Source: Hyphomicrobiaceae bacterium (GTDB lineage Bacteria > Pseudomonadota > Alphaproteobacteria > Rhizobiales > Aestuariivirgaceae). From it: DNA of 64,000 bases. The stretch covers positions 1-64,000 of the forward strand of contig OMIC01000029.1 of the NCBI GenBank assembly GCA_900298995.1, given 5' to 3'. Shown one piece after another: positions 1-8,618 of the stretch; within the stretch, counting starts at the first letter, position 1; every line of letters begins with the position of its first letter. The notes under the pieces are model-generated. The model ran no database searches. It was not told the DNA's origin and worked only from the letters and a program-made list of their open reading frames with translations. The translations under genes were made by a program, and so were the position numbers.

Positions 1-947
1 GGCAGGGCGAATTGCCAGAACTCGGCGCGGCGCGACAGCTGCATCTCCTGAAACAGGCTCTGGCTTTCATGCATGGCCATGCCGCGGGCCCTGGTGCTCG
101 GCCAGTGTGCGAGATCATGGGGCAGGTTCTGCTCGTAGAGCCCGTGGCCGGTCTCGTGAAGAATGCCCATCAGCGAGGACAGGAACTCATCTTCGCGGTA
201 GCGTGTGGTCATCCGGACATCGGAGGGCACGCCGCCACAGAAGGGATGATGGGACACTTCAAGACGTCCATGGTGGAAGTCGAAGCCCACAGTCTTCATG
301 AGTTCGAGGCCGAGGGCCTTCTGTCTGTCGATTGCAAATGGGCCGGCAAGCGGCCTGAGAGGGCGCGCCGCGCGCCGCCGCGCCTGGGCGTCAAGAGCCT
401 CTGGAATGAAACCTTTCAGAAAGGCCTTGAGGTGTCCGAATACGCGGCTGATGTCGGCTGACCGGCTGCCCGGGTCATATTGCTCGACGAGGGCATCGTA
501 GGGCGACAGACCCAGCACGGCAGCGCGCCGGCTGGCCTCTTCGCGAGCAAGTGCCACGATGTTCTCGAAGGAGGGCAGGAACTCGGCCCAGTCATTGGCG
601 GGCCGCAGCGCTCGCCACAATTGCTCGCAGCGCAGCCGCGCATTCACCTGCCGCGCCACGAAATCCGAAGTCAGGCAAGTCAGGTTGATGTAAGCCCGCT
701 TGAAGGCCGCGACTGCCACCTTCTGGTCCTGGTCGAGGTCTTCGGCTTCCGCTTTCGCGATCCACTCGGCGACACGTGGCGCGCTGGCCATTTCATGCGA
801 CATGGACGCGATGATGGCCATTGCCTCAGCGCGCTTCTCACCGCCGCCCTCCGGCATGTTGACCGCTTCATCGACGCCCAGCATGGCCTCGGCGTGGTCC
901 ATGGCCTCGAGGCGGCGGCAGAGTTGATCGAGTTGGCTGAAGGACAT
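1..947 (-). CDS. Carboxypeptidase Taq (M32 metallopeptidase), 3' end beyond window
   Basis: The reverse strand from ATG at 947 encodes about 315 residues beginning MSFSQLDQLCRRLEAM and running off the left edge, so the C-terminal part is missing. Family M32 enzymes are cytoplasmic zinc carboxypeptidases of about 500 residues that trim C-terminal residues from peptides. The zinc motif is visible as ILHETGHGLYEQ (about residue 263), an HExxH variant typical of the family, and downstream MAMHESQSLFQE supplies the next conserved His-Glu segment. An upstream GGAGG precedes the ATG. The carA stop lies only 15 bp upstream in the same direction, so the two may be co-transcribed, although their functions are unrelated. 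Identification rests on these motifs and is firm. Confidence 0.9.
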   Translation of the reverse strand, partial: MSFSQLDQLCRRLEAMDHAEAMLGVDEAVNMPEGGGEKRAEAMAIIASMSHEMASAPRVAEWIAKAEAEDLDQDQKVAVAAFKRAYINLTCLTSDFVARQVNARLRCEQLWRALRPANDWAEFLPSFENIVALAREEASRRAAVLGLSPYDALVEQYDPGSRSADISRVFGHLKAFLKGFIPEALDAQARRRAARPLRPLAGPFAIDRQKALGLELMKTVGFDFHHGRLEVSHHPFCGGVPSDVRMTTRYREDEFLSSLMGILHETGHGLYEQNLPHDLAHWPSTRARGMAMHESQSLFQEMQLSRRAEFWQFAL

Positions 948-961
948 GGCTGAGCGCCTCC

Positions 962-2182
962 CTAGTGCCTTGCCTTCTCCATGTAGTCGACGAAGCGCCG
1001 GAACAGATAGTGGCTGTCCTGCGGTCCGGGCGAGGCCTCCGGATGATGCTGCACGGAGAACACTGGACGGTCCCTCAATGCGATGCCGGCATTGGACCCG
1101 TCGAACAAAGAGACATGGGTTTCGACGACATTGGTGGGCAGCGAAGCACGGTCCACAGCGAAGCCGTGGTTCATCGAGACGATCTCGACCTTGTTGGTCG
1201 TGAAATCCTTCACCGGATGGTTGGCGCCGTGGTGGCCCTGATGCATCTTTACGGTTTTGGCGCCCAGCGCGATGCCCAGCATCTGGTGGCCGAGGCAGAT
1301 GCCAAACACGGGCTTGCCCGATGCCACGAGCTTGCGGATTTCGGGAACCGCATATTCGCCCGTCGCCGCCGGGTCGCCCGGACCATTGGACAGGAATATT
1401 CCGTCCGGCTTCATGGTGAGGATGTCCTCGGCCTTGCTGGTTCCCGGCACCACGGTGACGTCGCATCCGGCAGACGTCAGGCAGCGCAGGATGTTGCGCT
1501 TCAATCCATAGTCCACCGCCACCACCCGGAAACGGCCAGGCGCAGCATGGGCATAGCCGCTCTTCCAGTCCCACAGGGTCTCGTCCCAGTGCATGCGCTG
1601 GTTCAGCGAGACGTCCTTGGCGAGGTCGAGGCCCAACAGACCCGGCCAGGCCGCGGCCATGGCCTTGAGCTTCCGGAGGTCGAATTTGCCCTTCGCATTG
1701 TGGGCGATCACCCCGTTGGGCATGCCCTTCTCCCGGATCAGTGCGGTGAGGGCCCGGGTGTCAATTCCGGAGAGGCCGATGATGTTGTGGACCTTAAGCC
1801 ATTTGTCGAAGTGTTTCGCCGAGCGATAGTTGGCAGGCTCGGTGACCGGTTCCTTCACGATGCACCCCACGACACCGGCTGAGGCTGCTATATTGGTCGT
1901 CTCGGAATCCTCGTCATTGGTGCCCACATTTCCGATATGGGGGAAGGTGAAGGTCACGATCTGGCCGGCATAGGAGGGATCCGTCAGCACCTCCTGGTAG
2001 CCGGTCATGGCTGTATTGAAGCAGATCTCGCCCACCGCTTCACCCTCGGCACCCAGCCCTGCGCCCTCGATGATTGTGCCATCGGCCAGTACGAGCAGGG
2101 CCGTGACCTTGGGCAGGTCCCAGTCGCCAAAGGTCGGGCGTGCGTGCGGCTTGGCCTTGGCAGGCTTCTTGGCGGTCGGCAT
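962..2182 (-). CDS. carA: Carbamoyl-phosphate synthase small (glutaminase) subunit
   Basis: This 406-residue protein is the amidotransferase subunit that releases ammonia from glutamine for carbamoyl phosphate synthesis by CarB, feeding arginine and pyrimidine synthesis in the cytoplasm. The N-terminal CarA domain (about residues 25-190) is followed by a class I glutamine amidotransferase domain with nucleophile Cys296 in FGICLGHQ and the His-Glu part of the triad in HHPEASPGP near residue 377. Length matches the family apart from a Lys/Ala-rich extension of about 20 residues at the N-terminus. AGGAG lies 6 bp before the ATG. It is divergent from yqeY, as in many Rhizobiales; carB is not in the window. 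Confidence 0.98.
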   Translation of the reverse strand: MPTAKKPAKAKPHARPTFGDWDLPKVTALLVLADGTIIEGAGLGAEGEAVGEICFNTAMTGYQEVLTDPSYAGQIVTFTFPHIGNVGTNDEDSETTNIAASAGVVGCIVKEPVTEPANYRSAKHFDKWLKVHNIIGLSGIDTRALTALIREKGMPNGVIAHNAKGKFDLRKLKAMAAAWPGLLGLDLAKDVSLNQRMHWDETLWDWKSGYAHAAPGRFRVVAVDYGLKRNILRCLTSAGCDVTVVPGTSKAEDILTMKPDGIFLSNGPGDPAATGEYAVPEIRKLVASGKPVFGICLGHQMLGIALGAKTVKMHQGHHGANHPVKDFTTNKVEIVSMNHGFAVDRASLPTNVVETHVSLFDGSNAGIALRDRPVFSVQHHPEASPGPQDSHYLFRRFVDYMEKARH

Positions 2183-2207
2183 GGCTGGCTCCTGGGAATT
2201 TTCAGCT

Positions 2208-2235
2208 GGTTAAGGGAAGGTAGGGGGTACGTCAA
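2208..2235 (-). promoter_or_regulatory. Candidate sigma-70 promoter of carA
   Basis: On the reverse strand TTGACG (2235-2230) is followed after 16 bp by TTAACC (2213-2208), ending 25 bp before the carA ATG. The -35 box matches five of six consensus bases and the -10 box three of six. It is a prediction only. Confidence 0.3.
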
Positions 2236-2302
2236 GGTTGCGGTTGGCCTTTATCCGCCGTAGACGGGGCGCTTCCGGCATTTCTGGTTGAGGAGCGGCG
2301 GC

Positions 2303-2764
2303 ATGGGCCTGCGCGATGACGTTTCTGCGGCTTTGAAGGAAGCGATGAAGTCGGGCGACAAGAAGAAGCTCGGCACGATCCGGCTGATGCAGGCTGCCAT
2401 CAAGGACAAGGACATCAACAGCCGCACCGACGGTCATGATTCGGCGCTGACGCCTGATTCGGGTCTCGTGGACGTTTTTGCCCGCATGGTGAAGCAGCGC
2501 CTGGATTCTGTTGCCGCCTATGAACAGGGCGGGCGTCCGGAACTGGCGCAGAATGAGCGTGACGAGATCGCGGTCATCCAGTCCTTCATGCCGAAGCAGA
2601 TGTCCGAGGAGGAGGCGAAAGCTGCTGCCGCCGCCGTCATCGCGTCCCTGGGGGCGGGTGGAATCAAGGACATGGGAAAAGTAATGGCGGAGTTGAAGCT
2701 CCGCCATGCTGGTCAGATGGATATGGCCAAGGCCGGCGCAATCGTGAAGAGCCTTCTGGGCTGA
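2303..2764 (+). CDS. GatB/YqeY domain protein
   Basis: A 153-residue helical protein of the YqeY family, related to the C-terminal tRNA-tail domain of GatB. The family is often found beside dnaG and rpoD, and its exact role is unproven; a link to tRNA amidation is assumed from homology. Visible family features are the N-terminal MGLRDDVSAALKEAMKSGD segment, a central QSFMPKQMSEEE stretch and a C-terminal GxxDMGKVMAELK helix. The ATG at 2303 is chosen because AGGAG lies 7 bp upstream; a TTG at 2288 is in frame but has no better site. It is divergent from carA and convergent with ohr. Confidence 0.92.
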   Translation: MGLRDDVSAALKEAMKSGDKKKLGTIRLMQAAIKDKDINSRTDGHDSALTPDSGLVDVFARMVKQRLDSVAAYEQGGRPELAQNERDEIAVIQSFMPKQMSEEEAKAAAAAVIASLGAGGIKDMGKVMAELKLRHAGQMDMAKAGAIVKSLLG

Positions 2765-2780
2765 GGGCCCGGCCGGCGTC

Positions 2781-3200
2781 TCAGATCAGGTTGGTCTTCA
2801 CCGCGATGTTGCCCTTGATGGCATGCGAATAGGGGCACACCACATGAGCCTTGGCGGTAATGTCCTCGGCCTGGGCCTTTGAGAGGCCCGGCAGCTTTAC
2901 ATCCAGCGTCACGGCGATTCCAAAGCCGCCTCCGTCCTCGCGCGGTCCTACGCCCACATGCGCTGTCACGGCCGAGTCCGGTGCAATCGTGACCTTTTCA
3001 TTGCCCGCCACGAATTTCACCGCGCCCAGATAGCAGGCTGAATAGCCGATGGCGAAGAGCTGTTCCGGATTGGCGCCCTTGCCGTCGCCGCCCATTTCCT
3101 TGGGCAGGGAAAGCGCGACGTCGAGCTTGCCATCGTCGGTCTTGCCGCGTCCGTCGCGGCCTCCGGTCGAGGTGGCGTTGGCGGTGTAGATGATTGGCAT
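2781..3200 (-). CDS. ohr: Organic hydroperoxide resistance protein (Ohr/OsmC family)
   Basis: This 139-residue cytoplasmic thiol peroxidase reduces organic hydroperoxides using two cysteines and lipoylated partners (family knowledge). Both catalytic cysteines are visible: the peroxidatic one in LFAIGYSACYLGAV (about residue 56) and the resolving one in VVCPYSHAI (about residue 121). The signature NPEQLFAxGYSAC distinguishes Ohr from OsmC. An AAGGAG lies before the ATG. Ohr genes are usually controlled by an adjacent MarR-type OhrR, but no ohrR is seen here, so regulation may be in trans. The gene ends 16 bp from the yqeY stop, convergent. Confidence 0.93.
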   Translation of the reverse strand: MPIIYTANATSTGGRDGRGKTDDGKLDVALSLPKEMGGDGKGANPEQLFAIGYSACYLGAVKFVAGNEKVTIAPDSAVTAHVGVGPREDGGGFGIAVTLDVKLPGLSKAQAEDITAKAHVVCPYSHAIKGNIAVKTNLI

Positions 3201-3274
3201 GAGGGGTTCTCCTTGAAAGCCGGTGCTACGTTCCGGCCAGCATCTTGGATGTGATTGACGCGCCTTTCAAGCGG

Positions 3275-4144
3275 TCATCGCCGGGCCAGAAGCACGCCGC
3301 CCGCGGCCAGCACGAAACCAGCCCAGCCAAGGGGCGGCATGGCCTCGCCGAGCAACGGCCATGCCATCAGCGCCGAGAGTGGGGGAACGAGATAGAACAG
3401 CGAGGATACGCGGCTGACCTCGCCTGCCCGGATCATTGCCAGCAGCAGCGACATGGCGATGATCGAATTGCCGATCACCAGATAGGCCAGTGCCAGCAGA
3501 AACGGTACGTTCCATTCGAAGGAGAAGCTTTCGAAGGCCATGGCCAGGGGTAGCGTGCAGGCAAGCCCCGCAAGATACTGTACTGCGTTGGACACCACCG
3601 GATGATGGCTCTTTCCGAAGCGCTTTTCCCACAACGTGCCGGCTGTGATGGCGAGGAGTGCGCCCGCCGCCGACAGAACGCCGAGCGGATGCTCCAGTTC
3701 GGGGCTTGATCGGGATAGGATCACGGTTGCCGCTCCCGCCAGCCCGAGCCCAAGTCCGGCCCAGCGCAGCAGGCTCACCCGTTCCCCGGTGAAGCGCGGC
3801 GCAATGATGCCCACCAGGATCGGCTGCAGGCAGACGATGATGGCCACCCCTCCGGCCGACACGCCCGCCTTGAAGCTCAGGTAGGATAGTCCGAAGTAGG
3901 CACCCTGGATCAGAACGCCGACGATGGCGAGGTGTACCCAGTCCATGGCCCGGGGCGGCAGAGGAGGCTGCAGAACGGCCACCAGCGGCGCCAGCAGGGC
4001 ACAGACGCAGGCATAGCGGACGGCCAGGAAGCTCAGCGGCTCGGCATGGCTGATTCCCAGCTTGGCAACCGAAAATCCACCTGACCAGAGAAGCAGGAAG
4101 ACCACCGGTGCCGCCAGAAGCCAGAGAGGCTTGTGTCGGGTCAT
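3275..4144 (-). CDS. EamA/DMT-family membrane transporter
   Basis: A 289-residue integral membrane protein with ten predicted hydrophobic helices arranged as two EamA repeats, the layout of the drug/metabolite transporter superfamily (exporters of amino acids and other small metabolites). The substrate cannot be told from sequence. The first helix reads LWLLAAPVVFLLLWSGGFSV, and the second repeat begins near residue 150. The ATG at 4144 is preferred; an in-frame ATG at 4156 adds only four residues and neither has a strong ribosome site. The frame stays open far upstream, but that part runs antisense to the transport genes and is not coding. It is divergent from the amino acid importer genes. 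Confidence 0.85.
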   Translation of the reverse strand: MTRHKPLWLLAAPVVFLLLWSGGFSVAKLGISHAEPLSFLAVRYACVCALLAPLVAVLQPPLPPRAMDWVHLAIVGVLIQGAYFGLSYLSFKAGVSAGGVAIIVCLQPILVGIIAPRFTGERVSLLRWAGLGLGLAGAATVILSRSSPELEHPLGVLSAAGALLAITAGTLWEKRFGKSHHPVVSNAVQYLAGLACTLPLAMAFESFSFEWNVPFLLALAYLVIGNSIIAMSLLLAMIRAGEVSRVSSLFYLVPPLSALMAWPLLGEAMPPLGWAGFVLAAGGVLLARR

Positions 4145-4318
4145 GGACCTGACCATAGCGGCACTGGACAGGCAATACACCAGCTTGTGCCGGGGGAGCC
4201 CGGGGCCATGGCGATGGAGGTAGGCCCGCCGAGGGGCCTGCGGCGGGCTGGACCGGGGCCCCGACAAGCTGTCATAATCGGCTGCGAGACTGCGACCTTC
4301 ACAAACTGGGGGACCCCT

Positions 4319-5110
4319 ATGAAACCTTTGAAACTTGTTGCCCTCGCCCTGGCCTTTGCCGCGCTTGCCGGTATTGCCCATGCCGAGAAGAAGAAGCTCA
4401 TCATCGCAACGGAGGGTGCCTATCCGCCCTACAACTTTGTCGCTGCTGATGGCTCGCTGCAGGGCTTTGATGTCGATTTTGCAAAAGCCTTGTGCTCCAA
4501 GCTCGATGCCGATTGCGACATCATCAAGCAGGACTGGGACGGCATGATCCCTGGCCTGATCGCCAAGAAGTACGACGTCATCGTCGCCTCCATGGGCATC
4601 CTGCCGGAACGCGAAGAGAAGATCGATTTCTCCATTCCTTACTACCAGAGCCCCACTGGTTTGGTGGCCAGCAAGGCTGCCGCGATCAAGACCGGAGCCG
4701 ACGGCTTCGTCGATCCGGAGTCGCTCGCCGGCAAGAAGATCGGTGTGCAGCGGGCGACCGCTTACGAAACCTTTGCCAAGGAGAAGTGGCCCAAGGCCGA
4801 GGTCGTGGTCTATGATTCCTCCGAAAGCGCCGACCTCGACATGACGGCTGGCCGCATCGATGCACGTTTCGATGATTTCATCGTTCTTCAGACTGGCATC
4901 CTTTCGGGCGACAGCAAGGATGATTTCGAGCGCATCGGCAATATCTGGGGCGAAAAGGCGTTTGGATCGAAGGGCGAAGGCATCGGCGTGCGCAAGGGCG
5001 AAAAGGACCTGCTTGAGGCCATCAACAAGGCAATCCTCGATATGCGTGCCGACGGCACCTACAAGCAGATCAACGACAAGTATTTCGACTTCGACATCTA
5101 CGGCGGCTGA
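4319..5110 (+). CDS. Polar amino acid ABC transporter, periplasmic binding protein
   Basis: A 263-residue family 3 solute-binding protein resembling lysine/arginine/ornithine, histidine and opine binders. A clear signal peptide (MKPLKLVALALAFAALAGIAHA, cleavage near residue 22) directs it to the periplasm. The ligand-site segments IATEGAYPPYNF and FDVDFAKALC are at the mature N-terminus, with YYQSPTGLVA and GVQRATAYETF in the middle, as in HisJ/OccT-type proteins. It is followed within 10 bp by two cognate permease genes, so all three form one operon. No ATP-binding subunit gene is adjacent. Substrate class is inferred as basic or opine-like; the exact ligand is unknown. Confidence 0.9.
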   Translation: MKPLKLVALALAFAALAGIAHAEKKKLIIATEGAYPPYNFVAADGSLQGFDVDFAKALCSKLDADCDIIKQDWDGMIPGLIAKKYDVIVASMGILPEREEKIDFSIPYYQSPTGLVASKAAAIKTGADGFVDPESLAGKKIGVQRATAYETFAKEKWPKAEVVVYDSSESADLDMTAGRIDARFDDFIVLQTGILSGDSKDDFERIGNIWGEKAFGSKGEGIGVRKGEKDLLEAINKAILDMRADGTYKQINDKYFDFDIYGG

Positions 5111-5119
5111 CGTCCGGCC

Positions 5120-5818
5120 TTGCCGTCCTTCCTCGACCTCAAGGGCTATGGCCATCTGCTGATCGACGGGGCGATGATTACCCTGTCGGTCGGCGTGGCG
5201 GCCATGGCGGTGGCCCTGTCGCTCGGCATCATGGGCGCACTGGCGCGTTTGTCATCCCATGCAGCCTTGCGAGGTCTCGGGACCACCTATGCCACCGTCA
5301 TCCGCGGCATCCCTGAACTCGTCCTGATGCTTCTGGTCTACTATGGCGGGACCGTTCTGCTGCAATGGCTGCTGTCGCTGGGCGGGGGCGATGTGCGGGT
5401 AGATCTCAACGCTTTTCTGGCTGGCACGCTGGTCCTGGGCTTCGTCTATGGCGCCTATGCCACGGAGATTTTCAGGGGAGCGTTTCTGGCAATTCCAAAA
5501 GGTCAGGTCGAAGCGGCGCATGCCTATGGCATGACCAATGGCCAGGTGTTCTTCCGGATCAAGCTGCCCCAGGCTTGGCGGCTGGCCATTCCGGGCCTCG
5601 GCAATCTCTGGTTGACCCTTCTCAAGGCCACCTCCATCACCTCGGTGATCGGCCTCACGGAGCTCGCCCGGCAGGCCGATCTGATCAAGGCTCCCACCAA
5701 GATGCCTTTCACCGTGTTTTTCGCGGCGAGCCTTCTCTACCTCGCCATGACCGCCATCTCGGATCTTGTCCGCATCCGGGCGGAACGCTGGGCCTCTTCC
5801 GGATTCCGCAGGAGCTAG
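5120..5818 (+). CDS. Amino acid ABC transporter permease (HisQ/OccQ type)
   Basis: A 232-residue inner-membrane permease with about five hydrophobic helices. The EAA loop that docks the ATPase is visible as EAAHAYGMTNGQVFFRIKLP (about residues 132-151). The start is a TTG at 5120, 10 bp after the binding-protein stop, giving MPSFLDLKGYGHLLIDG; no upstream ATG is available and the ribosome site is weak, so translational coupling is likely. The C-terminus ends GFRRS just before the next permease. It should pair with the following gene product as a heterodimer that moves the ligand into the cytoplasm. Confidence 0.9.
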   Translation: MPSFLDLKGYGHLLIDGAMITLSVGVAAMAVALSLGIMGALARLSSHAALRGLGTTYATVIRGIPELVLMLLVYYGGTVLLQWLLSLGGGDVRVDLNAFLAGTLVLGFVYGAYATEIFRGAFLAIPKGQVEAAHAYGMTNGQVFFRIKLPQAWRLAIPGLGNLWLTLLKATSITSVIGLTELARQADLIKAPTKMPFTVFFAASLLYLAMTAISDLVRIRAERWASSGFRRS

Positions 5819-5822
5819 CGCG

Positions 5823-6554
5823 GTGCTTGGCCCCTTTGATCTTGCCCTCGTCTGGTCCAGCCTGCCGGAATTGGCGTCGGGACTCGTCGTCACACTGCAA
5901 CTTACGTTGCTTACAATTCTGGGTGGTATCGTCCTCTCCGTCCCGCTCGGCGTGTTGCGCTCCGCGCCAAGCAAATGGGTGAGCGGTCCGATCTGGGCCT
6001 ACACCTACTTCTTCCGCGGCACGCCCATGCTCATCCAGCTATTCCTGATCTACTACGGCCTTGCGCAGTTCAAGGCAGTGCGCGGTTCCGGCCTCTGGTT
6101 CATTCTGCGGGAGGGCTACTGGTGCTGCCTCATTGCCTTCACGCTCAACACGGCTGCCTACACCATCGAAATCATTGCCGGCGCGCTGCGCAATGTGCCG
6201 CTTGCTGACATTGAGGCGGCACGAGCCATGGGCATGAGCCCGTTTGCGATCCTCCGCCGCATCAAGTTTCCGATCGCGCTGCGCATCCTGTTTCCGGCCT
6301 ACACCAATGAGGTTGTATTCATCCTCCAGTCTACATCCTTGGCGAGCCTCGTGACCGTCATGGACCTGACCGGCGTCGCCCGCGTCATCATTGCGCGCAC
6401 TTTCTCGCCCTATGAGTTGTTCATCACCATCGGTCTTGTCTACCTTGCGCTGACCTATCTCACGCTCTGGGGCTTCCGGCGCGTCGAGGCCCACCTCTAC
6501 CGCCACCTCAGGGGGCGGCCTGTGGCGGTTGTGGAAGGTCCGGCGCTGCGCTGA
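5823..6554 (+). CDS. Amino acid ABC transporter permease (HisM/OccM type)
   Basis: A 243-residue permease, second half of the importer channel. The EAA motif is EAARAMGMSPFAILRRIKFP, after PLADI. Helices include LTLLTILGGIVLSVPLG near the N-terminus. The GTG at 5823 is chosen because AGGAG lies about 8 bp upstream and the previous stop is only 4 bp away; the longer open frame overlaps the preceding permease and looks non-coding. In HisJQMP-type operons an ATPase gene normally follows, but dnaG comes next here, so the ATPase must be encoded elsewhere or shared with another system. Confidence 0.9.
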   Translation: MLGPFDLALVWSSLPELASGLVVTLQLTLLTILGGIVLSVPLGVLRSAPSKWVSGPIWAYTYFFRGTPMLIQLFLIYYGLAQFKAVRGSGLWFILREGYWCCLIAFTLNTAAYTIEIIAGALRNVPLADIEAARAMGMSPFAILRRIKFPIALRILFPAYTNEVVFILQSTSLASLVTVMDLTGVARVIIARTFSPYELFITIGLVYLALTYLTLWGFRRVEAHLYRHLRGRPVAVVEGPALR

Positions 6555-6596
6555 GCGCGCCATGACATTGCCTGTCTCTGCTGCTAGTGATGCCTC

Positions 6597-8537
6597 ATGC
6601 GCGTTCCGCCGTCCTTTCTGGAAGACATCCGCAACCGGGTGACGATTTCCTCCGTCGTCGGCCGCAAGGTTGCCTGGGACCGGCGCAAGTCCAATCCGGG
6701 GAAGGGCGACTACTGGGCCTGTTGCCCCTTCCATGGCGAAAAGACACCTTCGTTCCACGTCGAGGATCGCAAGGGCCGCTACCATTGCTTCGGCTGCAAG
6801 GCTTCGGGCGACATCTTCACCTTCATGGTCGAGAAGGAAGGTGTGCCCTTCATGGAGGCCGTCGAGCGTCTGGCTGCAGAGGCCGGCCTTGCCATGCCAG
6901 TCGTCTCAGAAGCTGAAGCGCAACGCGAGGAAAAGCGCGCAAGCCTTTACGATATAATGGAATTGGCAACCAAGTTTTTCGAGACTGAGTTGCAGGCGGC
7001 GCGGGGAGCCCGGGCGCGCGGCTACCTGGCGGATCGCCAGTTGCCTGCAGCGGTCCTCAAGGACTTCCGCCTTGGCTATGCGCCTGACGACCGCTCGGCG
7101 CTCCGCGCCTACCTTGCCGACAAGGGTGTTGGCTTGGAGCAGATGGCCGAGGCCGGTCTCGTCATTTCGGGTCCCGACATACCAGTCGCCTATGATCGTT
7201 TCCGCGACCGCGTCATGTTTCCAATCCGCGATCCGCGAGGCCGAGTCATCGCTTTTGGCGGCCGGGCGCTGTCAAAGGATGTGCCGGCCAAATACCTGAA
7301 TTCACCGGAGACTCCGCTCTTCCACAAGGGTCAGGTGCTCTACAATCTCGACAAGGCGCGGGCAGCTGCCCATGAAACCGGTCAGATCATCGCCGTCGAG
7401 GGCTACATCGATGTCATCGCCATGCACCGCGCCGGATTGCCGCAGGCCGTAGCGCCGCTTGGAACTGCCCTTACAGCCGATCAACTGGCTCTGCTGTGGA
7501 AACAGGCACCGGAACCCGTGCTCTGCTTTGATGGCGATGCTGCGGGCCTCAAGGCCGCCTACCGGGCATTGGGCCTCGCCCTGCCGTTGCTCAGCCCCGG
7601 CCACTCGCTTCGCTTTGCCCTCCTGCCGGAAGGACAGGACCCGGATGACCTCCTCAAGGCGCAAGGTGCGGACGCTCTTCGGGCTGTGGTTGAAGCTGCG
7701 CAGCCACTTGCGGATGTACTTTGGCAGCGCACGCTGGCTGGAAACGACCGGGCCACGCCTGAGCGGCGGGCCCCGTTCGAAAGTGAAATACGTTCTGTTA
7801 TCAATGGAATATCAGACGAAGTTGTGAAAAAGCATTATTTTTCAGAGTTTATGCAGCGCATCCGGGCGCTGTTCCAGCCCGTTGTGGAGAAGAGGGGTAG
7901 CTTCAGCCGTCGTCCTGGTTTTGGCAATGGTGGCAAGCGGCCCTTCAAGCCCAATCAGCGGCCCTGGGACGTTCCTCAGCCACCCACCGCGCAGCTCCGG
8001 CAACTGGCAAGCCAGAATGGTTTTCATGGCGGTACCGAGCGCCGGGAGCGGATGATCGTCCTGACCCTGGTCAATCATCCCGGCCTCCTGCATGAGTTCC
8101 TCGACGAGTTTGCAGCCCTCGAAATGACGGTGCCGGAGCTTACGCTCTTGCGCAGCCGGATGATTGATTGCGCTGCCCTTGAAACCGGGCTTGACGGATC
8201 GGGTCTCAGGGACCAATTGAGAGCCATGGGATCGAGGTCCTTGCTGGACCGGCTCGAAGCCCAGGCGAAACGGCTGAACGAGTGGTTTCTTGGGAGCGGG
8301 GCTGCGCCAGATGACGCCCGCACCGGCCTCCGTCAGATGATCGCCCTTCATCGCAAAACCATTACCCTGGAGCGGGAGCTGCGGGCGGCGGAGGCTGCCC
8401 TGGCGGCCGATCCGACGGTGGAAAACGAGAATGCGCTCAAGGCGGTGCGTGAGCAGATGTCGTCCCATGCGGGGCAGGAGGCCCAGATCGAGGGCTTCGG
8501 CGCCGCGAGCGGGCGACCGGCCGACGTCATCACCTGA
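6597..8537 (+). CDS. dnaG: DNA primase
   Basis: This 646-residue enzyme makes RNA primers at the replication fork together with the DnaB helicase. The N-terminal CHC2 zinc ribbon has Cys43, His46, Cys64 and Cys67 in CPFHGEKTPSFHVE and YHCFGCKASGD. The TOPRIM catalytic core follows, with IIAVEGYIDVIAMHRAG near residue 263 and CFDGDAAGLKA near residue 310. A Gly/Arg/Pro-rich linker near residue 440 leads to the helical C-terminal helicase-binding region. Length fits the family. It lies directly upstream of rpoD, as in Rhizobiales, but is separated from carA/yqeY by transport genes. The ATG at 6597 has no strong ribosome site. Confidence 0.98.
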   Translation: MRVPPSFLEDIRNRVTISSVVGRKVAWDRRKSNPGKGDYWACCPFHGEKTPSFHVEDRKGRYHCFGCKASGDIFTFMVEKEGVPFMEAVERLAAEAGLAMPVVSEAEAQREEKRASLYDIMELATKFFETELQAARGARARGYLADRQLPAAVLKDFRLGYAPDDRSALRAYLADKGVGLEQMAEAGLVISGPDIPVAYDRFRDRVMFPIRDPRGRVIAFGGRALSKDVPAKYLNSPETPLFHKGQVLYNLDKARAAAHETGQIIAVEGYIDVIAMHRAGLPQAVAPLGTALTADQLALLWKQAPEPVLCFDGDAAGLKAAYRALGLALPLLSPGHSLRFALLPEGQDPDDLLKAQGADALRAVVEAAQPLADVLWQRTLAGNDRATPERRAPFESEIRSVINGISDEVVKKHYFSEFMQRIRALFQPVVEKRGSFSRRPGFGNGGKRPFKPNQRPWDVPQPPTAQLRQLASQNGFHGGTERRERMIVLTLVNHPGLLHEFLDEFAALEMTVPELTLLRSRMIDCAALETGLDGSGLRDQLRAMGSRSLLDRLEAQAKRLNEWFLGSGAAPDDARTGLRQMIALHRKTITLERELRAAEAALAADPTVENENALKAVREQMSSHAGQEAQIEGFGAASGRPADVIT

Positions 8538-8547
8538 GCGACCCGAA

Positions 8548-8565
8548 TCGGGGTTTTGACCCCGA
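8548..8565 (+). terminator. Hairpin between dnaG and rpoD
   Basis: TCGGGGT pairs with ACCCCGA around a TTTG loop just after the dnaG stop. No T-run follows, so it is a weak terminator candidate. The right arm also contains most of the -35 box of the predicted rpoD promoter. Confidence 0.35.
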
Positions 8566-8584
8566 ATCACAACGCTGCTATGGC
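8556..8584 (+). promoter_or_regulatory. Candidate sigma-70 promoter of rpoD
   Basis: TTGACC (8556-8561), a 17-bp spacer and TATGGC (8579-8584) lie 34 bp before the rpoD start. The -35 box matches five of six consensus bases, the spacer is optimal, and the weak -10 box is common in alphaproteobacteria. It overlaps the hairpin after dnaG. Confidence 0.45.
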
Positions 8585-8618
8585 GGTTGCCCCCGCCTGA
8601 CACATCAAGGACTTGTTC

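Noticed and set aside
4145-5155. Long upstream extension of the EamA transporter frame
   Set aside because: It runs antisense to the binding protein gene and adds more than 300 residues unlike any EamA protein.
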